A stretch of 64,000 nt of DNA from Pseudomonadota bacterium (GTDB taxonomy: Bacteria > Pseudomonadota > Alphaproteobacteria > Rhizobiales > Hyphomicrobiaceae): positions 6,813 to 70,812 of the forward strand of contig JAEYPL010000284.1 in assembly GCA_023410905.1 (NCBI GenBank), in the 5' to 3' direction. Position 1 is the stretch's first letter; each line of letters opens with the position of its first letter. Below are positions 17,114 to 25,827 of this stretch, piece by piece. The notes beneath the pieces were generated by a model. That model did not search any database, had not been told where the DNA came from, and worked only from the letters and a program-made list of their open reading frames with translations. Both the position numbers and the translations under genes were made by a program.

Positions 17114-17974
17114 GTGTCCGGACTCGTCCTGGCTCTCGCTGTTAACGGCTTGGTTTGGGGGCTGATCATCGCGCTCATCGCGCTCGGCCTCTCGATCATT
17201 TTCGGCCTGCTCGACATCATCAATGTCGCGCACGGCGACTTCTTCATGCTCGGCACCGTTGTCGCGCTCGTGCTTGCGACCTCGACGGGCTCATACTGGC
17301 TGGCCCTGCTGCTCGTCCCAATCATCGGCTTTGCTGTCGGTCTGATTCTGGAGCGGGTGATCATCCGGCCGACCATCCGGCAGGCCTCGCTGACAATCGT
17401 CACGACATTCGGCCTTTCCATGATGCTGCAGGAAGGCGTGCGCGCGACCTATGGTGCTCAGCCCCGCCGCATGGCCGCGCCAATCGAGGGAACGATCCCG
17501 CTCTTCGGCATCGACTACGATGTCTATCGCATCTTCGCGGCAGCCTTTGCGGCGCTGTGCCTCGTGGCGTTCTTTGTGTTTCTTACGCACACGAAGCTCG
17601 GCACGTGGATCCGCGCCGTACGCCACGATCCGGAAACCGCGACAGCTCTCGGCATTCCGGTCGCGCGGATCTGTGCCATCACGTTCGGGCTCGGCACGGC
17701 AATGGCCCTGCTCGGCGGCGCAATCGCGGCACCTATCACGACCGTGGAGTTCCGAACCGGCGTCGATATCCTGCCCTTCTGCTTCATGGCCGTGATCATC
17801 GGTGGTCTCGGCAATCTGCAGGGGACGGTCGCTGCTGCCTTGCTCCTTGCCGTAATGGAAGGCTTGGTTACGAGCGTCACCGATCCGACGATTGCGCGCA
17901 TCATCTCCCTCGGCTTCATGAGCATTGCGCTCCTTGTCCGCCCGAATGGCCTGTTTTCGGGAGCGACACGATGA
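17114..17974 (+). CDS. HAAT-family ABC permease, LivH type (second system)
   Basis: This 286-residue membrane subunit has GLSIIFGLLDIINVAHGD near residues 25-42 and IIGGLGNLQGTVAAALLL near the C-terminus, as in LivH and the amide/urea permeases FmdE and UrtB. I start it at the GTG preceded by TGGGGGC at good spacing. An upstream in-frame start at 17027 would add 29 polar residues before the first helix and is unlikely. It opens an operon whose binding-protein gene comes last, unlike the first importer in this window. Confidence 0.85.
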   Translation: MSGLVLALAVNGLVWGLIIALIALGLSIIFGLLDIINVAHGDFFMLGTVVALVLATSTGSYWLALLLVPIIGFAVGLILERVIIRPTIRQASLTIVTTFGLSMMLQEGVRATYGAQPRRMAAPIEGTIPLFGIDYDVYRIFAAAFAALCLVAFFVFLTHTKLGTWIRAVRHDPETATALGIPVARICAITFGLGTAMALLGGAIAAPITTVEFRTGVDILPFCFMAVIIGGLGNLQGTVAAALLLAVMEGLVTSVTDPTIARIISLGFMSIALLVRPNGLFSGATR

Positions 17975-19023
17975 CCGCCGCCGCTATCTCGCGCACCGCG
18001 CTCATCCTGACGCTCGCCGCTCTGCTTGCCGTCCCGACAGTTCTGCCGCTGTTCGGCAGCCCGTTCTGGATCGACATCATCGCCGAGATCCTGATCTGGT
18101 CCCTGCTGGCGGCCAGCGTCAATCTACTGCTCGGCTACGTCGGTCTTCTGTCCTTCGGCCAGGCGCTCTATTTCGGCGTTGGAATGTACGGCGCGGCTCT
18201 GTCGGTCATTCACTGGGGAGCCGGTTTCTGGGGCGGCCTCGCGATCGGGATCGCCGCGGCGATGATCATGGCGGCCATCGCAGGAAGCGTGGCCGTGCGG
18301 CTGACCTGGCACTATTTCGCGATCATCACGGTCGTCTTCTCGCTCATTCTCTACTTCGCGGCGATGAGCGCCAAGCCGATCACAGGTGGCGATGATGGCA
18401 TCTCGTTCGGCGCGCCGGATGTCCTGTCGCTCGGCGATCTCAAGCTCTCGCTCGCCGACCAGTCCGTGCAGTACTACACGATCCTCCTCGTGGTGGCGGG
18501 CGTCTACGCTCTGTTCAGCATCATCGTACGCAGCCCGCTTGGCGTGCGGTTCATGGCCGTGCGCGAGAACGATCGGCGCGCTGCGCTCGTCGGCATTAAC
18601 GTCTACCTGACACGCTACGTGGCATTCGTGCTCGCGGGCGCTCTCGCCGGTGCGTCGGGCGCACTCTTCGCATTCTTCGGGCGCTACGCCTCAGCCTCGT
18701 ACATGTTCTACCACGTGTCGGGCGAGGCTGTGGTGTGGGCGATCGTGGGAGGCGCGGGGAGTCTACTCGGGCCGCTGTTCGGCACCGGATTGCTCATCGT
18801 GTTCCGCGAGATTATCTCGTCATTCTGGGAGCACTATCTGTTCGTCGTCGGCGCCATCACCGTGCTGGTCGTGATGTTCGCGCCGCGTGGGCTCGCAGGT
18901 GCCTGGGATGATGCGCTGAATATCCTGACGCGCACCAAGGATACGGGGACATCCGACACAGCCGCCCCTTCCGACGAACAGAGCTTGTCCAGACCGACAA
19001 CCGATGCGACGCGGGGAGGCTGA
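17971..19023 (+). CDS. HAAT-family ABC permease, LivM type (second system)
   Basis: This 350-residue permease begins in an ATGA overlap with the LivH-type gene. It has the LivM signatures SVNLLLGYVGLLSFGQALYF, ITGGDDGISFGAPDVLSLGD and the cytoplasmic coupling loop VRENDRRAALVGINVYLTRY. The last 40 residues (TRTKDTGTSDTAAPSDEQSL) are polar, probably disordered and longer than usual. The frame remains open far upstream, but similarity begins only at this ATG. Confidence 0.88.
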   Translation: MTAAAISRTALILTLAALLAVPTVLPLFGSPFWIDIIAEILIWSLLAASVNLLLGYVGLLSFGQALYFGVGMYGAALSVIHWGAGFWGGLAIGIAAAMIMAAIAGSVAVRLTWHYFAIITVVFSLILYFAAMSAKPITGGDDGISFGAPDVLSLGDLKLSLADQSVQYYTILLVVAGVYALFSIIVRSPLGVRFMAVRENDRRAALVGINVYLTRYVAFVLAGALAGASGALFAFFGRYASASYMFYHVSGEAVVWAIVGGAGSLLGPLFGTGLLIVFREIISSFWEHYLFVVGAITVLVVMFAPRGLAGAWDDALNILTRTKDTGTSDTAAPSDEQSLSRPTTDATRGG

Positions 19024-19024
19024 C

Positions 19025-19795
19025 GTGCTCGACGGTAATGGCAACGCAGTCGCGCTCAGTGTGAACGGCCTCACGCGGCGCTTTGGCGGCCTTGTCGCGG
19101 TCGACAACATCAGTTTCGATCTGCCGGCGCGGCGTCTCAATGCGATCATCGGACCGAACGGCGCCGGCAAGACGACGCTCTTCAATCTCATTACCGGTGA
19201 GCTCCGCCCCGATACAGGCCGTGTCGAAGTGCATGGTCAGAATATCACGGGCCTGAAGCCGCATCAGATCGTTCGTCGCGGCGTTTCACGCACACTGCAG
19301 ATCAAAAGCGTGTTTACCGGCCTCACAGTCGCGGAGAATATTCGCGCGGCCGTCATGGCGCATGAAGGGCTGATCTCGCCCTTCCGCTCTGCGAGTTCTT
19401 ACGGAGCCGTCAATCAACGCGTTGAGCGCCTCACTGTTCAGGTCGGTCTCTGGAAGCACCTGAACACACGCGCGTCGGCGCTCTCGTATGGGGACATAGC
19501 TCTCCTCGAGATTGCGCTTGCACTCGCGAACGAGCCCAAGCTTCTGCTTCTCGACGAGCCCGTGTGTGGCATGGGACCGCAGGAAACCGAACAGACGGTC
19601 GAGACGATCCGCAAAATCGCTGAAAGCGTCGACGTCGTCCTCATCGAGCACGATATGGAAGTCGTGTTCGCTGTTGCCGACGAGATCATCGTCATGGCGC
19701 AAGGGGCACTGCTGGCGCGCGGCACACCGGCAGAAATAAGTGCCTCGGCCGAAGTCCAGGAGGCCTATCTCGGCGCACCTGAGGAGGCCGATTGA
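19025..19795 (+). CDS. HAAT-family ABC ATPase, LivG type (second system)
   Basis: This 256-residue ATPase has Walker A GPNGAGKTT, the degenerate LivG signature LSYGDIALLEIALAL, Walker B LLLLDEPVCGMGPQET and the switch VLIEHDME. The VCG reading in Walker B is less common than TAG. I prefer the GTG just after the permease stop because GGGGAGGC precedes it by about four bases; an ATG at 19004 would extend the protein by seven residues and overlap the permease. The stop shares bases with the LivF-type start. Confidence 0.87.
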   Translation: MLDGNGNAVALSVNGLTRRFGGLVAVDNISFDLPARRLNAIIGPNGAGKTTLFNLITGELRPDTGRVEVHGQNITGLKPHQIVRRGVSRTLQIKSVFTGLTVAENIRAAVMAHEGLISPFRSASSYGAVNQRVERLTVQVGLWKHLNTRASALSYGDIALLEIALALANEPKLLLLDEPVCGMGPQETEQTVETIRKIAESVDVVLIEHDMEVVFAVADEIIVMAQGALLARGTPAEISASAEVQEAYLGAPEEAD

Positions 19796-20499
19796 TGACA
19801 GCGCTCGCAATCGACGGCGTTACCGCATCCATTGGCAAGATCCCCGTGCTGCGCGGCGTCACGCTGCGCGTCGAGCCGGGCGAGACGGTTGCGCTCCTCG
19901 GCCGCAATGGGGTCGGCAAAACGTCGACACTGCGGTCCATCCTCGGGCTTTTGAAGCGCACGGGCGGTACCGCGACTTACAATGGCGTCAACCTCGATAC
20001 GGTTGTGCCCCACAAGCTTGCAGCACTCGGGATCGGCTACGTTCCACAGGGACGCGGCATGTTTCCGCTGCTGTCAGTCATGGAGAACCTCACGCTCGGC
20101 CTGACGCGCGCGCCCGATCCTGAAGTCATGACCGATGTCTTCCAGCGCTTTCCGCGCCTCCAAGAGCGCGCTTCGCAGGCGGCCGGAACGCTCTCGGGCG
20201 GCGAGCAGCAAATGCTCGCACTCGCGCGCTGCCTCGTCATGAAGCCGTCCCTCATCATGCTCGATGAGCCGACCGAGGGAATCATGCCGAAGCTCGTCTC
20301 GCAGATCCGCCACGAAATATCGGAGATCGCCAAGCGCGGGATTTCCGTTCTTCTTGTCGAGCAGAACCTGCGCACGGCGCTGCGCCTCGCCAACCGCGTC
20401 TATCTGATGGAGCGCGGCACGATCGTTCACGAGGCCACGCCCGAAACTCTACGTGCCGACCCCACCACAGTTCACCGCTATCTCGGCGTTTCTCTCTAG
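19795..20499 (+). CDS. HAAT-family ABC ATPase, LivF type (second system)
   Basis: This 234-residue ATPase starts at an ATG sharing one base with the previous stop (TGATG), with GAGGAGG upstream. It shows Walker A GRNGVGKTS, LivF-type GIGYVPQGRGMFPLLS, signature LSGGEQQMLALARCL, Walker B LIMLDEPTEGIMPK and LLVEQNL. The GIMPK reading is typical of the amide/urea branch (UrtE, FmdF-like), where leucine transporters more often have GLAP. That fits the neighbouring nitrilase, but is weak evidence. Confidence 0.88.
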   Translation: MTALAIDGVTASIGKIPVLRGVTLRVEPGETVALLGRNGVGKTSTLRSILGLLKRTGGTATYNGVNLDTVVPHKLAALGIGYVPQGRGMFPLLSVMENLTLGLTRAPDPEVMTDVFQRFPRLQERASQAAGTLSGGEQQMLALARCLVMKPSLIMLDEPTEGIMPKLVSQIRHEISEIAKRGISVLLVEQNLRTALRLANRVYLMERGTIVHEATPETLRADPTTVHRYLGVSL

Positions 20500-20523
20500 G
20501 CTCATCAGGAAGGAGCTTCAGTC

Positions 20524-21861
20524 ATGGCCAAGCGTCCCACCAAGATTTCCCTCCCGAAGAGCTCTACGAAGAAGCAGGAAGGTGGCGGCATGACACGCCG
20601 CAGCTTCCTCGAAGTTGCACTCGCCGGCGGCGCGGCCGCTAGCGGCGCCTACATCAGCCTCGCGCGCGACATGTCGGCGTTCGCCCAGGCGAGCGGCCCG
20701 ATCGTCATCGGTCATCACTGCGAGTTGACGGGCGGCTTCGCCTCATGGGGATACTGGCACAACAAGGCCGCCCTCGCCGCAGCGAAGGCGATCAACGAGA
20801 GCGGCGGTATCGCGGGCCGCAAGCTCGAGCTCGTCACCGAGGACACGGAATCCAATCCTGCCGCTGGTGCACGCAAGCTGCGCGCGCTCATTCAGCGCAA
20901 TCGCGCGTCGTTCATCACCGGCTCGGTCCACTCGGGTGTCATGCTCGCGTCGATCCCCGTCGCGACCGAGATGAAGACGGTCTACTTCTCGACGGGCGAG
21001 GCGACCGAGGCCACCGGAGAGCGCGGCACGCGCTACAGCTTCCGGACAGGCACCGACACCTACGGCCTTGCCGCAGCGGGCGCGCCATGGGCGTACGAAA
21101 ATCTCGGCAAGACATGGACGATCATCTCGCCGGACTATGCTTGGGGACACAGCCACTACAAGGAGCACAAGGCGGTCATCGAGAAGCTCGGCGGCAAGGT
21201 CTACGACCCGATCTACGTGCCGCTGGATGCCAAAGATCTCGTTCCCTATCTCGCACGCATTCCGCAGGACACGCAGGTTCTCTTCTCGGTGTTCTTCGGC
21301 GCGCTTTCGATCGCCTTCTACACCCAAACGAAGTCCATGGGCCTCGAGAAGACCATGAAGATGTACTCGGTGTCTGGCACCATCGAGGCGATCGCGCCTG
21401 CCGATCTCAAGGGCGCGGCTGAAGGCGTGTACATCGTCGAGAACTTCCCGCGCATGCTGAAGTACAAGGACGATGAGTTCCACAAGGAGTACAACAAGCT
21501 CATCGGCACAGACGACGTGCACGCGCGCGAGATCGGCAGCGACAAGGTCAACGCCAAGAGCCATTCCTGGCAGAGCTGGGAGAACCTCTACGCGCTAAAG
21601 CAGGCCATCGAGGCAAGCGGCTGGAAGCAGAAGAGCGACGACAAGGGCGTGATCGAAGCGCTCGAAGGCCTGCAGATGGCCAACTCGCTGGGCTTCGCTC
21701 AGGGCGCCAAGACGCTCCGCAAGGAAGACCATAGCGGCATGATCGACTGCTACATCAGCCGCATCGAAAACGATGAGTTCCACGTGAAGAAGAAGGTCAC
21801 CAAGGAGGAAATGGCCTCCATGCTGCCGCCTCGTTACGACTTCTCCAAGCAGCCACTTTAA
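20524..21861 (+). CDS. Tat-exported ABC substrate-binding protein (second HAAT system)
   Basis: This 445-residue periplasmic binding protein ends the second importer operon. A twin-arginine signal MTRRSFLEVALAGGAAASGA follows a 22-residue polar, Lys-rich leader. The first ATG is kept because GGAAGGAG sits seven bases before it; starting at the second Met (20590) would also leave an intact signal. The mature domain opens with IVIGHHCELTGGFASWGYW and includes INESGGIAGRKLELVTEDTE, the type I binding fold used for amides, urea and branched amino acids. With the divergent nitrilase the ligand may be a nitrile, amide or related small acid. Confidence 0.88.
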   Translation: MAKRPTKISLPKSSTKKQEGGGMTRRSFLEVALAGGAAASGAYISLARDMSAFAQASGPIVIGHHCELTGGFASWGYWHNKAALAAAKAINESGGIAGRKLELVTEDTESNPAAGARKLRALIQRNRASFITGSVHSGVMLASIPVATEMKTVYFSTGEATEATGERGTRYSFRTGTDTYGLAAAGAPWAYENLGKTWTIISPDYAWGHSHYKEHKAVIEKLGGKVYDPIYVPLDAKDLVPYLARIPQDTQVLFSVFFGALSIAFYTQTKSMGLEKTMKMYSVSGTIEAIAPADLKGAAEGVYIVENFPRMLKYKDDEFHKEYNKLIGTDDVHAREIGSDKVNAKSHSWQSWENLYALKQAIEASGWKQKSDDKGVIEALEGLQMANSLGFAQGAKTLRKEDHSGMIDCYISRIENDEFHVKKKVTKEEMASMLPPRYDFSKQPL

Positions 21862-21890
21862 TTCAATCCGGCGATCTACGGCATCGAACT

Positions 21891-21918
21891 CCGGCCGGCG
21901 GGACAGCCCCGCCGCCGG
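21891..21918. terminator. GC-rich hairpin between convergent genes
   Basis: CCGGC and GCCGG, then GGCGGG and CCCGCC, pair around a short loop with one bulged C. It lies between two stops that face each other. There is no clear T-run on either side, so this may be a bidirectional Rho-assisted stop or simply an mRNA end-protecting hairpin. Confidence 0.45.
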
Positions 21919-21946
21919 AACCGACCGCGCCTGATGCGACCTCCGG

Positions 21947-23551
21947 CTAATCGAACAGCGTATCGAGGCGCTGTTTCATCTGATCGGAGATGTATAGCGC
22001 GAGAGCCTGAATCGTAGATGTCGGGTTCACGCCGCCGGATGTAACCCAGATGCTGCCATCGACGATGAAGAGATTCTTCACGTCGTGGCAGCGTCCCCAA
22101 GCATTGACGACCGAGCGCGCCGGGTCGTCGCCCATGCGGCATGTCCCCAGAAGGTGCCCGGGATAGTTGAGCAGCGTGCGCGAGGTGTAGATGTTCTTTG
22201 CGCCTGCGGTCTCGAGGATCTCCGTCGCGCGGGCGATCCCATGCTCCATCATCCGCGCGCAGTTATCGCTGATCGTGTAGTCGATACGCGGCGCGGGAAT
22301 GCCGTGGCTGTCCTTGAGCACGGGATCGAGCGTGACGCGGTTGTGCTCCTCGGGAAGATCCTCGCAGGCGACGCCGATCTGAAGTCGGTGATTGACGAGC
22401 GAGCGATAGACGCGGTGATGATCGCGCCCCCACGGCAAGTGGCCCACTGACGCGCTCTGGATGGCCTCGTTTACCGGCCCGGTGACGCGCATGAACTGCA
22501 AGGTGTAGCCGCGTACGTAGCCGCGCTCTCTATCGGTTTCGTAGAACTGCTTGCTCCAGATGGAGGTCATGGGACCGCGATCGCCGTCCATCTCATCCTC
22601 GACATAGCCGCGCACTTGCGGCCAGGGATGCAGCATCAGATTCTTGCCAACGAGCCCACTCGAGTTCGCCAAGCCGCTCGGAAAGCGCGCCGAGGCAGAG
22701 TTCAACAGCAGCCGCGGCGTTCCGACGCCATTGCTTGCAAGGATGACGACTTCAGCCGGCTGGAAAACTTCGTTTCCATCCGGATCGTAGTAGACGACAC
22801 CGCTGGCCATGCCGTGCTCGTTCGTCGTGATCTCGCGCACGCGGCAGCGGGTGCGAAGCTCGACACCTGCGCGCAGCGCCAGTGGCCAATAGGTGATATC
22901 GGCGCTGGCCTTGGCACCATGCGCACATCCGGGCGTGCAATGCCCGAGATTGACGCACTTGGCGCGGCCTTCGTAGTCGCGCGTTGCCAGTGCGACGTCG
23001 GACGGCCACCAATGCCAACCGAGCTTGTTCATCACTTGCCCATAGCGCGTGCCCGTACGACCGAGCGGTATCGGCGGCATGGGCGGATGGCGGGGAGGAA
23101 CACCCGGATCTCCAGCCAGTCCGGAAACGCCCACCATGCGATCGTTCAGCTCGAAGTACGGCTCCAGATCCCAGTAGCTGATCGGCCAATCGTCGGAGAC
23201 ACCATCGAGCGACTTCACGCGGAAGTCCGATGGATGCATGCGTGGGAAATGTGCCGTCCAAAGAATCGTGCCGCCACCGACGCCATTGAAGTTGGCGATT
23301 TTCATCACCGAGTTGTCGTCGTTGATCGGATAGTCGAGCGGGCGCGCGCGTCGATTGGGACTGATGTCGAAGTCCGTATAGCGTCGCGCCTCCCAATCGC
23401 GACCGTTGGAGGGATAGTCGCTCGACTTCATCCAGTCGCCTTGCTCCAGGCAGACGATGCGCATCTTTGTGTCAGCCAGGCTCCACGCCACGGCCGCGCC
23501 CGATGCGCCGGCGCCGACAATCAGCACGTCCACCATTTCGTTCTGGATCAT
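21947..23551 (-). CDS. GMC-family FAD-dependent oxidoreductase
   Basis: The 534-residue flavoprotein begins with the dinucleotide-binding motif VDVLIVGAGASGAAVAWSL. It carries the GMC features NGVGGGTILWTAHFPRMHP near residue 90, the catalytic-site histidine in PGHLLGTCRMG and the C-terminal FAD-binding end IVDGSIWVTSGGVNPTSTIQ. The pattern fits the gluconate/sorbitol dehydrogenase large-subunit group, which oxidises sugars, sugar acids or polyols. There is no export signal. It is last in a five-gene unit with a sugar importer and lies ten bases after the subunit-3-like gene, its probable partner. No cytochrome c subunit is encoded nearby. Confidence 0.87.
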   Translation of the reverse strand: MIQNEMVDVLIVGAGASGAAVAWSLADTKMRIVCLEQGDWMKSSDYPSNGRDWEARRYTDFDISPNRRARPLDYPINDDNSVMKIANFNGVGGGTILWTAHFPRMHPSDFRVKSLDGVSDDWPISYWDLEPYFELNDRMVGVSGLAGDPGVPPRHPPMPPIPLGRTGTRYGQVMNKLGWHWWPSDVALATRDYEGRAKCVNLGHCTPGCAHGAKASADITYWPLALRAGVELRTRCRVREITTNEHGMASGVVYYDPDGNEVFQPAEVVILASNGVGTPRLLLNSASARFPSGLANSSGLVGKNLMLHPWPQVRGYVEDEMDGDRGPMTSIWSKQFYETDRERGYVRGYTLQFMRVTGPVNEAIQSASVGHLPWGRDHHRVYRSLVNHRLQIGVACEDLPEEHNRVTLDPVLKDSHGIPAPRIDYTISDNCARMMEHGIARATEILETAGAKNIYTSRTLLNYPGHLLGTCRMGDDPARSVVNAWGRCHDVKNLFIVDGSIWVTSGGVNPTSTIQALALYISDQMKQRLDTLFD

Positions 23552-23560
23552 GGCTCAGGC

Positions 23561-24022
23561 TCACCGATCATCGCGCCAGATGGGCGCACGTACTTTGACA
23601 ACTTCGAGCAAGGACCAATCGCCATCGGGCACGGTCTGCCCTTTGGGATACGGCGCGCCCGGCTCGCGGCCGAGCGATCGCACGACGCGGTCATCACGAT
23701 AGTAGGCCGCCAGCACCACGCGCCCGAGCACCTGCACTGGCCGCCCGCTCTGAGCCAGGAGTTGGAACGTCATCTCTTCGGCGCGCGCGTCATCGAGATC
23801 CGCCAGTGAGCCTCCGGCGAGGGTTCGCAGATTGGCCAGGGCCGTACGAACATCCTCACGGTCCACCCCGAGCGACGAGACAATATCCGCAAAGATGACC
23901 GGGTCATCGGCACTGGGAACACCGAACGCCGCATCGGCGGGGATCATGAAGCTTGCCATTCGTTTCAAGTCTGCGAGTTCGCCGGCAGAGAGGCCGGCTT
24001 CGTTCAAGCTGCCCATGTCCAC
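23561..24022 (-). CDS. Gluconate 2-dehydrogenase subunit 3-like protein
   Basis: This 153-residue protein is upstream of the GMC gene in the same direction. Its C-terminal half has the pattern AAYYRDDRVVRSLGREPGAPYP then DWSLLEVVKVRAPIWR, which I associate with the small subunit (subunit 3) of membrane-bound GMC dehydrogenases. Known small subunits usually carry a Tat signal and escort the flavoprotein across the membrane; here the N-terminus (MDMGSLNEAGLSAGELADLK) has none. The pair is probably cytoplasmic, with the small protein stabilising the flavoprotein. Confidence 0.65.
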   Translation of the reverse strand: MDMGSLNEAGLSAGELADLKRMASFMIPADAAFGVPSADDPVIFADIVSSLGVDREDVRTALANLRTLAGGSLADLDDARAEEMTFQLLAQSGRPVQVLGRVVLAAYYRDDRVVRSLGREPGAPYPKGQTVPDGDWSLLEVVKVRAPIWRDDR

Positions 24023-24035
24023 TCCGCACGCTTTC

Positions 24036-24908
24036 TCATTTTACGGCGCCCATTGTTAAGCCGCGCACGATGTACTTCTGAACCATCAGACTCAGGATCA
24101 GCTGGGGCAGCGCAGAGATAATGGTTGCTGCAGCCATCTGCCCCCACAGCACCTGCTCGTAGGAGATGAACTGGATCGCGCCGACAGTGACGGGGAAGGT
24201 ATGCCTGCCCGCCAGCATGAGCGGATAGTTGAACGCATTCCAGCAGAACATGAAGCCCAGAATAACCGTCACAGCCAATCCGGGCAGGCTGAGGGGAATT
24301 ATAACGCGTGTGAGAATCCCGAACCAGGAGCAACCATCAATTGCTGCTGCTTCCTGAATCTCGACGGGGATCTCCCTGAAGAAGCTGCGCAGGAGCCATA
24401 TCGTGAAAGGCAGGCTGATCAGCTGATAGGCGAGAATGAGCCCGAGATGCGTATTGTGCAGCCCGACACGCTGATAAATGAGGTAGAGCGGCACGACGAA
24501 CACGATGAAGGGAACAAACCGGAAGCTCATGAATATGAACGCCAGCGCGTTCTTCATCGGAAAGTCGAAGCGCGCGAGTGCGTAGGCTGCCGGAATGCCG
24601 ACCAGCACGGATAGCGCGACCGCTCCCACCGAGATGATGACGCTGTTGACGAAGAAGCGGGGAAAGTCTGGTCGCGTTGTGGACACGCCGCCGCCGCTCT
24701 GCTCGCCAAACAGCAAGGCTGAATAGTTGTCCAGCGTCGGCGTGAACGAGAAGGTTGGTGGTACTGCGACGATATCTGTCGGACTCTTCAATGACGTGAG
24801 AAGGATCCACAGAAAGGGAAAGAGCGTCCATGTGACGAGAAGAAACGCTCCCAAGGCGATGGCCGCACCCATGGTGAGCGAGGCGCCGTTTTTTTTTCGG
24901 GCAGTCAT
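24036..24908 (-). CDS. Carbohydrate ABC permease, MalG/UgpE type
   Basis: This 290-residue inner-membrane protein has about six helices and the EAA loop EIQEAAAIDGCSWFGILTRV, which docks the ATPase. The C-terminus GLTMGAVK is the typical MalG ending. The start is an ATG overlapping the stop of the other permease by four bases; a longer upstream frame lies wholly inside that gene and is discarded. A run of eight T residues on the + strand at 24890-24897 encodes the Lys-rich N-terminus. Confidence 0.88.
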   Translation of the reverse strand: MTARKKNGASLTMGAAIALGAFLLVTWTLFPFLWILLTSLKSPTDIVAVPPTFSFTPTLDNYSALLFGEQSGGGVSTTRPDFPRFFVNSVIISVGAVALSVLVGIPAAYALARFDFPMKNALAFIFMSFRFVPFIVFVVPLYLIYQRVGLHNTHLGLILAYQLISLPFTIWLLRSFFREIPVEIQEAAAIDGCSWFGILTRVIIPLSLPGLAVTVILGFMFCWNAFNYPLMLAGRHTFPVTVGAIQFISYEQVLWGQMAAATIISALPQLILSLMVQKYIVRGLTMGAVK

Positions 24909-25819
24909 TTCGGTGTCTTCTCCGCGGCACGCTCCCACATGCGCATCAGCAGGTAGCTGATAACGACAACCAGGATGAGAAGAACCATGCCTTGCGCCAT
25001 ACCGCGCCCAAGCTGGTACCACTGGAAGGAATACTGGTACGCCATGATGTGAAGGTTGGTGGTCGCGTCACCCGGTCCGCCGACTGTCGTGGCGTAGATC
25101 ACATCGAAGATGCGCAGCGAGTCCATGGTGCGGAAGGTGGCAACCAGCACGATGAAGGGGGCCAGCAAGGGGAACGTAATGAAGCGGAAGATGTCCCATG
25201 CTCCGGCGCCGTCCACACGCGCTGCCTCATAGGGCTCCGTAGGTAAGGCTTGCAGCCCCCCGAGCAGGATCAACGCCACGAACGGCAGATTTCCCCACGT
25301 GTCGATGATTAGGATCGAGATCATCGCAGCCTGTGGCGCGCCGAACCAGTTAACGGGGCCGAGGCCGATGTGCGACATCAGATGATTGAGGATGCCGGCG
25401 TTCGTCGATGCCATCATGATCTTCCACATGAGGGCAGTGATGACCGGAGGGATCATCAAGGGCATCAGCATCATGGCGCGGAGGGCACTACGCCCCGGCA
25501 CACGCCCGTGAAGGAAAAGCGCAACCGCGATCCCAAGTCCGACTTGGAGAACGACCGCAACGACCGTGAAGCCGATCGTAAACTGAAAGGCCTGGGAGAA
25601 TAGCGGCTCGTCGAGCAGATCGATGTAGTTGTCGAACCAGACGAAACGGAACCGCTCAGGATACTGCAGCCAATAGCTGGTCAGACTGTAGTACATGCCG
25701 ACGGCAAACGGATACACCATGCCGACGAGCAGGACGATGGCGGGGGCCATCAGAAGATAAGGCAGCACCGCCTGCGATCGGCGGCGCTGCGCGCGCCGCC
25801 GCTGGACATCTACGCTCAT
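24905..25819 (-). CDS. Carbohydrate ABC permease, MalF/UgpA type
   Basis: This first permease of the sugar importer has 304 residues and six helices after a basic N-terminus (RRRAQRRRSQAV). The first helix reads PYLLMAPAIVLLVGMVYPF. The ATPase-contact loop is EPYEAARVDGAGAWDIFRFI. It lies nine bases after the binding-protein gene and is translationally coupled to the second permease. No MalK-type ATPase is found in the unit, so a shared ATPase encoded elsewhere is probably used. Confidence 0.88.
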   Translation of the reverse strand: MSVDVQRRRAQRRRSQAVLPYLLMAPAIVLLVGMVYPFAVGMYYSLTSYWLQYPERFRFVWFDNYIDLLDEPLFSQAFQFTIGFTVVAVVLQVGLGIAVALFLHGRVPGRSALRAMMLMPLMIPPVITALMWKIMMASTNAGILNHLMSHIGLGPVNWFGAPQAAMISILIIDTWGNLPFVALILLGGLQALPTEPYEAARVDGAGAWDIFRFITFPLLAPFIVLVATFRTMDSLRIFDVIYATTVGGPGDATTNLHIMAYQYSFQWYQLGRGMAQGMVLLILVVVISYLLMRMWERAAEKTPK

Positions 25820-25827
25820 GGTGGCAC

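Noticed and set aside
22616..23809. 397-codon + strand frame opposite the GMC oxidoreductase gene
   Set aside because: Antisense shadow; the GMC protein is conserved from FAD motif to C-terminus on the minus strand.
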